This document shows positions 61,617 through 64,000 of a stretch of DNA of 64,000 bases, one piece after another. Under the pieces are notes generated by a model. The model made no database searches and had not been told where the DNA came from. It was given only the letters and a program-made list of their open reading frames with translations. Where the stretch lies: assembly GCF_900167085.1 (NCBI RefSeq), contig NZ_FUXA01000005.1:124001-188000 (forward strand), in the 5' to 3' direction. Every line of letters starts with the position of its first letter. Position 1 is the stretch's first letter. This DNA comes from Eubacterium ruminantium (GTDB lineage: Bacteria > Bacillota > Clostridia > Lachnospirales > Lachnospiraceae). The position numbers were made by a program, and so were the translations under genes.

Positions 61617-63224
61617 ATGAAGAAGGATTATCTGAAATATAAATTTAAAAAAGAATACGGAAAAGATCCGAGGGAATTCAGTTATCGTGACGAATCAAAG
61701 GATATGATTCCGAAAGTGAGCATTTATCATGAGATGCAGAAAGAAAATGCTGATAAGTATTACGGGCTCGATAAAATAACCTGGGATGATATTGAAATGG
61801 ATGAGGTGTTTTTCAGGGTTAATCATACCAGGAGTTATGCCGGAGAGCAGATGCTTTATCATAAACTTCATATACTTGGCGATGCAGGATCGAGAGAGGA
61901 GATTGACAGAGAAGCAGCATTTTTTGATGAAAATGAAGATGCAAGAATTAATGCGGAAGCTCAGTTATATAAACTTGGGAAAGGTTATATAAATTATCAT
62001 ATTCCGGAGGCTATTGATAATGTTGAAAAGATAAATTTCAGACATAAATTTATCTGCCCGATCTTATCGGTTCTTTTCTTTGCGAGTCTTATATTGGGTA
62101 TAGTAAAACCGGATCTGGCAGGTTTTTCTGTTATTATGGGAATAGTCAATCTGATGGTTTCCATTTATATAAAAATGAGGTATGAGCAGCACCTTTTCTC
62201 CATGGGGAGTTTTAGAATGCTTGTCGTTTGTTGTAAAAATCTCATGAAGATAAAAGGCGTTAAGGAGATGTATTCCAATCAGGAATTCGAAAATTCTCTT
62301 GATAATATAGATAAAGCAACCAAAAAGATAGACGGATTTATCGCAAGGAAATTTGCTGAAGACAGCGGAGATACAATGAGTGTTATCCTTGGCTATGTAG
62401 TCGGTATAACTCTTATAGATGCTCTTCTTTATATGATTGTTGCGGATAAACTTAAAAAGGCTAAGAGTGAACTTTGGCAGTGCTACAGATTTGCCGGAGA
62501 TATAGATACTGCGATTTCGGTTGCTTCATTCAGAAATGGAATTGCATGGTGTAAGCCGGTGATAGAAGGTAACAGTAAAATTAAATGCACTGCATTATAT
62601 CATCCGCTTCTTGAAAATCCTGTGACAAATGATTTTGATATGGAAAAGAATTCATTTTTTACAGGCGCAAATGCTTCGGGAAAATCAACATTTATGAAGG
62701 CTGTTGCTATAAATGTTATCTTAGGTGAAAGTATCTATACATGTGCTGCTGATGAATTTTATTTCCCGGAAATGTATGTCATGACATCCATGGCACTCCG
62801 AGATGATGTACTTATGGGTGAAAGTTACTATGTAAAAGAAGTTAAATATCTGAAGCGTATGCTTGAAAAAGTCGAGTCGGGAGATAAAACGCTTATCGTT
62901 ATTGACGAGATACTTAAGGGAACCAATACCAAAGAAAGAGTTGCTGCTTCAAAGGCTGTGCTTGATTATCTTTCTGAAAAGCCGGCCATAGTCCTTACTG
63001 CAACGCATGACCTTGAGCTTGTTGAGCAGATGGATGGAAGATATGATGCATATTATTTCGAATGCAGCGTTGAAGAAAATGATGTTAAATTCAGCTACAA
63101 ATTACATAAAGGTAAAAATGACATTACTAATGCCATCAACATTATGAAGGCAATGGGATTCCCGGAAAAAGTAGTGAAAAATGCCATGAAAAACGCTGAA
63201 GAAACCGGAAAAATGGCAATATAA
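61617..63224 (+). CDS. MutS-family ATPase with two membrane helices
   Basis: A 535-residue protein. Residues 1-140 are soluble and include a clamp/core-like FFRVNHTRSYAGEQMLYHKL, as in MutS lever domains. Two hydrophobic segments (about 146-164 and 167-186) follow, then a helical core. The ABC-type ATPase domain has Walker A GANASGKS (350-357), TSMALRDDVLMGESYYVKEV, Walker B LIVIDEILKGTN and ATHDLELVEQM. Mismatch-binding and Smr nuclease domains are absent. This membrane-inserted MutS-like group is widespread in Firmicutes and its role is unknown; standard mismatch repair is unlikely. Confidence 0.8.
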   Translation: MKKDYLKYKFKKEYGKDPREFSYRDESKDMIPKVSIYHEMQKENADKYYGLDKITWDDIEMDEVFFRVNHTRSYAGEQMLYHKLHILGDAGSREEIDREAAFFDENEDARINAEAQLYKLGKGYINYHIPEAIDNVEKINFRHKFICPILSVLFFASLILGIVKPDLAGFSVIMGIVNLMVSIYIKMRYEQHLFSMGSFRMLVVCCKNLMKIKGVKEMYSNQEFENSLDNIDKATKKIDGFIARKFAEDSGDTMSVILGYVVGITLIDALLYMIVADKLKKAKSELWQCYRFAGDIDTAISVASFRNGIAWCKPVIEGNSKIKCTALYHPLLENPVTNDFDMEKNSFFTGANASGKSTFMKAVAINVILGESIYTCAADEFYFPEMYVMTSMALRDDVLMGESYYVKEVKYLKRMLEKVESGDKTLIVIDEILKGTNTKERVAASKAVLDYLSEKPAIVLTATHDLELVEQMDGRYDAYYFECSVEENDVKFSYKLHKGKNDITNAINIMKAMGFPEKVVKNAMKNAEETGKMAI

Positions 63225-63367
63225 TTTATACTTTGGTCATAATATTTTTATAATTATCGAAAATTTTTTATCAATAGTACTTTTTTATTTGTTGATTTTT
63301 TGGTAACATAAAGGAAGTGCGTAAAAGCAATTAAAATTTCTAAAATTATTTTTAGAAGGAGGATTAT

Positions 63368-64000
63368 ATGATCTACTCTACAGAAGTAAAGAACATGTGC
63401 CCTGTTCATCAGGGAGTACATCATGGTGCAGCACCTATACCAGAAGAAGCAAAATGGGTGCAGGCAAAGAAGGTTGAGGATATTTCCGGATACACACACG
63501 GTATCGGATGGTGTGCTCCTCAGCAGGGATGCTGTAAGCTTTCCCTCAATGTTAAAGACGGTATCATTCAGGAAGCTCTTGTTGAGACTGTTGGTTGTTC
63601 AGGAATGACACATTCTGCAGCTATGGCTTCAGAAATTCTTCCGGGACTTACAATTCTTGAGGCTCTTAATACAGACCTCGTTTGTGATGCTATCAATACA
63701 GCTATGAGAGAGCTTTTCCTTCAGATAGTATATGGTAGAACACAGAGTGCATTCTCTGAAGACGGACTTCAGATCGGTGCAGGTCTTGAAGATCTTGGTA
63801 AGGGTGCTCGTTCAATGGTTGGTACAACATACGGTACACTTGATAAGGGACCACGTTACCTTGAACTTACAGATGGTTATATCACAAAAATCGCTCTTGA
63901 TGAGGATGATGAGATCATCGGATATCAGTACATCAACTTTGGTAAGATGATGGACTTCATCAAGGCTGGTGATGATGTAAATACAGCTTTCGAGAAGGCT
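63368..64000 (+). CDS. IscU/NifU-like iron-sulfur scaffold protein (partial, runs off the window)
   Basis: The frame is open for 211 codons from the ATG at 63368 to the window edge, with AAGGAGG directly upstream. Features: WCAPQQGCCKLSLNVKDG, VGCSGMTHSAAMASEILPG and RELFLQIVYGRTQSAFSEDG. VGCSG with following helix is the IscU/NifU scaffold pattern; other cysteines (CPVH, CAPQQGCC) could complete a cluster site. In Lachnospiraceae such genes are commonly labelled iron-sulfur cluster assembly scaffold. The 3' end is outside the window. Confidence 0.75.
   Translation, partial: MIYSTEVKNMCPVHQGVHHGAAPIPEEAKWVQAKKVEDISGYTHGIGWCAPQQGCCKLSLNVKDGIIQEALVETVGCSGMTHSAAMASEILPGLTILEALNTDLVCDAINTAMRELFLQIVYGRTQSAFSEDGLQIGAGLEDLGKGARSMVGTTYGTLDKGPRYLELTDGYITKIALDEDDEIIGYQYINFGKMMDFIKAGDDVNTAFEKA

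Overview
The window reads as chromosome of a low-GC, Gram-positive anaerobe, most likely a Lachnospiraceae member of the Butyrivibrio/Pseudobutyrivibrio kind. This is inferred from strong AGGAGG ribosome sites, T-tailed hairpin terminators, a Re-citrate-synthase-like enzyme, a DUF4956 membrane protein, a NiaR-controlled NAD operon and a XylFII-LytS-YesN type sugar sensor. No rRNA or tRNA genes were found by eye.

Bases 1 to about 16,300 are an accessory region in decay. They hold an ImmA/IrrE metallopeptidase, a DUF4417 gene with two small unknown genes, a 5'-truncated relaxase whose 3' part overlaps a coiled-coil/membrane gene in another frame, an archaeal-type ATPase gene with shared flanking repeats, and large palindromes. 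They also hold a Fic protein, a PIN/NYN-like nuclease, scraps of dead genes, and a type I restriction locus destroyed by a nonsense codon and an hsdM-to-hsdR deletion. Inside this region (about 6772-9560) lies the most interesting object: a candidate RiPP (ribosomally made, modified peptide) cluster of three genes. A single protein joins a radical SAM/SPASM-like enzyme to an ABC ATPase. It is followed by an ABC permease and by a 51-codon Gly/Ala/Ser/Cys-rich peptide gene with an excellent ribosome site and a terminator.

Bases 16,300-25,100 carry a TetR regulator and a MacB-like ABC transporter that share three copies of one operator. Next come two methyltransferases (one before the TetR gene), a DUF89 protein, a membrane protein, and a LysR gene divergent from a citrate/isopropylmalate-synthase-like gene. 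Bases 25,200-32,100 form a peptide-type ABC transporter, a lipoprotein Ntn-hydrolase and a two-component system, probably one functional unit. Bases 32,200-34,400 hold a terminator-ended leader full of mini-ORFs, then an E1-like enzyme and a rhodanese-TusA-DsrE fusion (sulfur transfer). Bases 34,540-39,760 hold a four-gene AAA+/TelA operon with two unknown partners.

On the minus strand, 39,829-44,944 is a nadB-nadC-niaR-nadA operon with a trailing acetyltransferase-SUKH-like fusion and a NiaR-type operator. Bases 45,150-49,700 carry a zinc-ribbon protein, a second two-component system, GNAT and NUDIX genes and a flavoprotein. Bases 49,770-52,950 carry DUF4956, a surface beta-helix lipoprotein and a VanX-like dipeptidase. 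Bases 53,070-61,390 form a sugar module: a membrane-anchored sugar sensor, LytS/YesM kinase and YesN regulator, then the binding protein, ATPase and permease of a xylose-type ABC importer. The window ends with a membrane-anchored MutS-like ATPase and the start of an IscU/NifU-like scaffold gene that runs off the edge.
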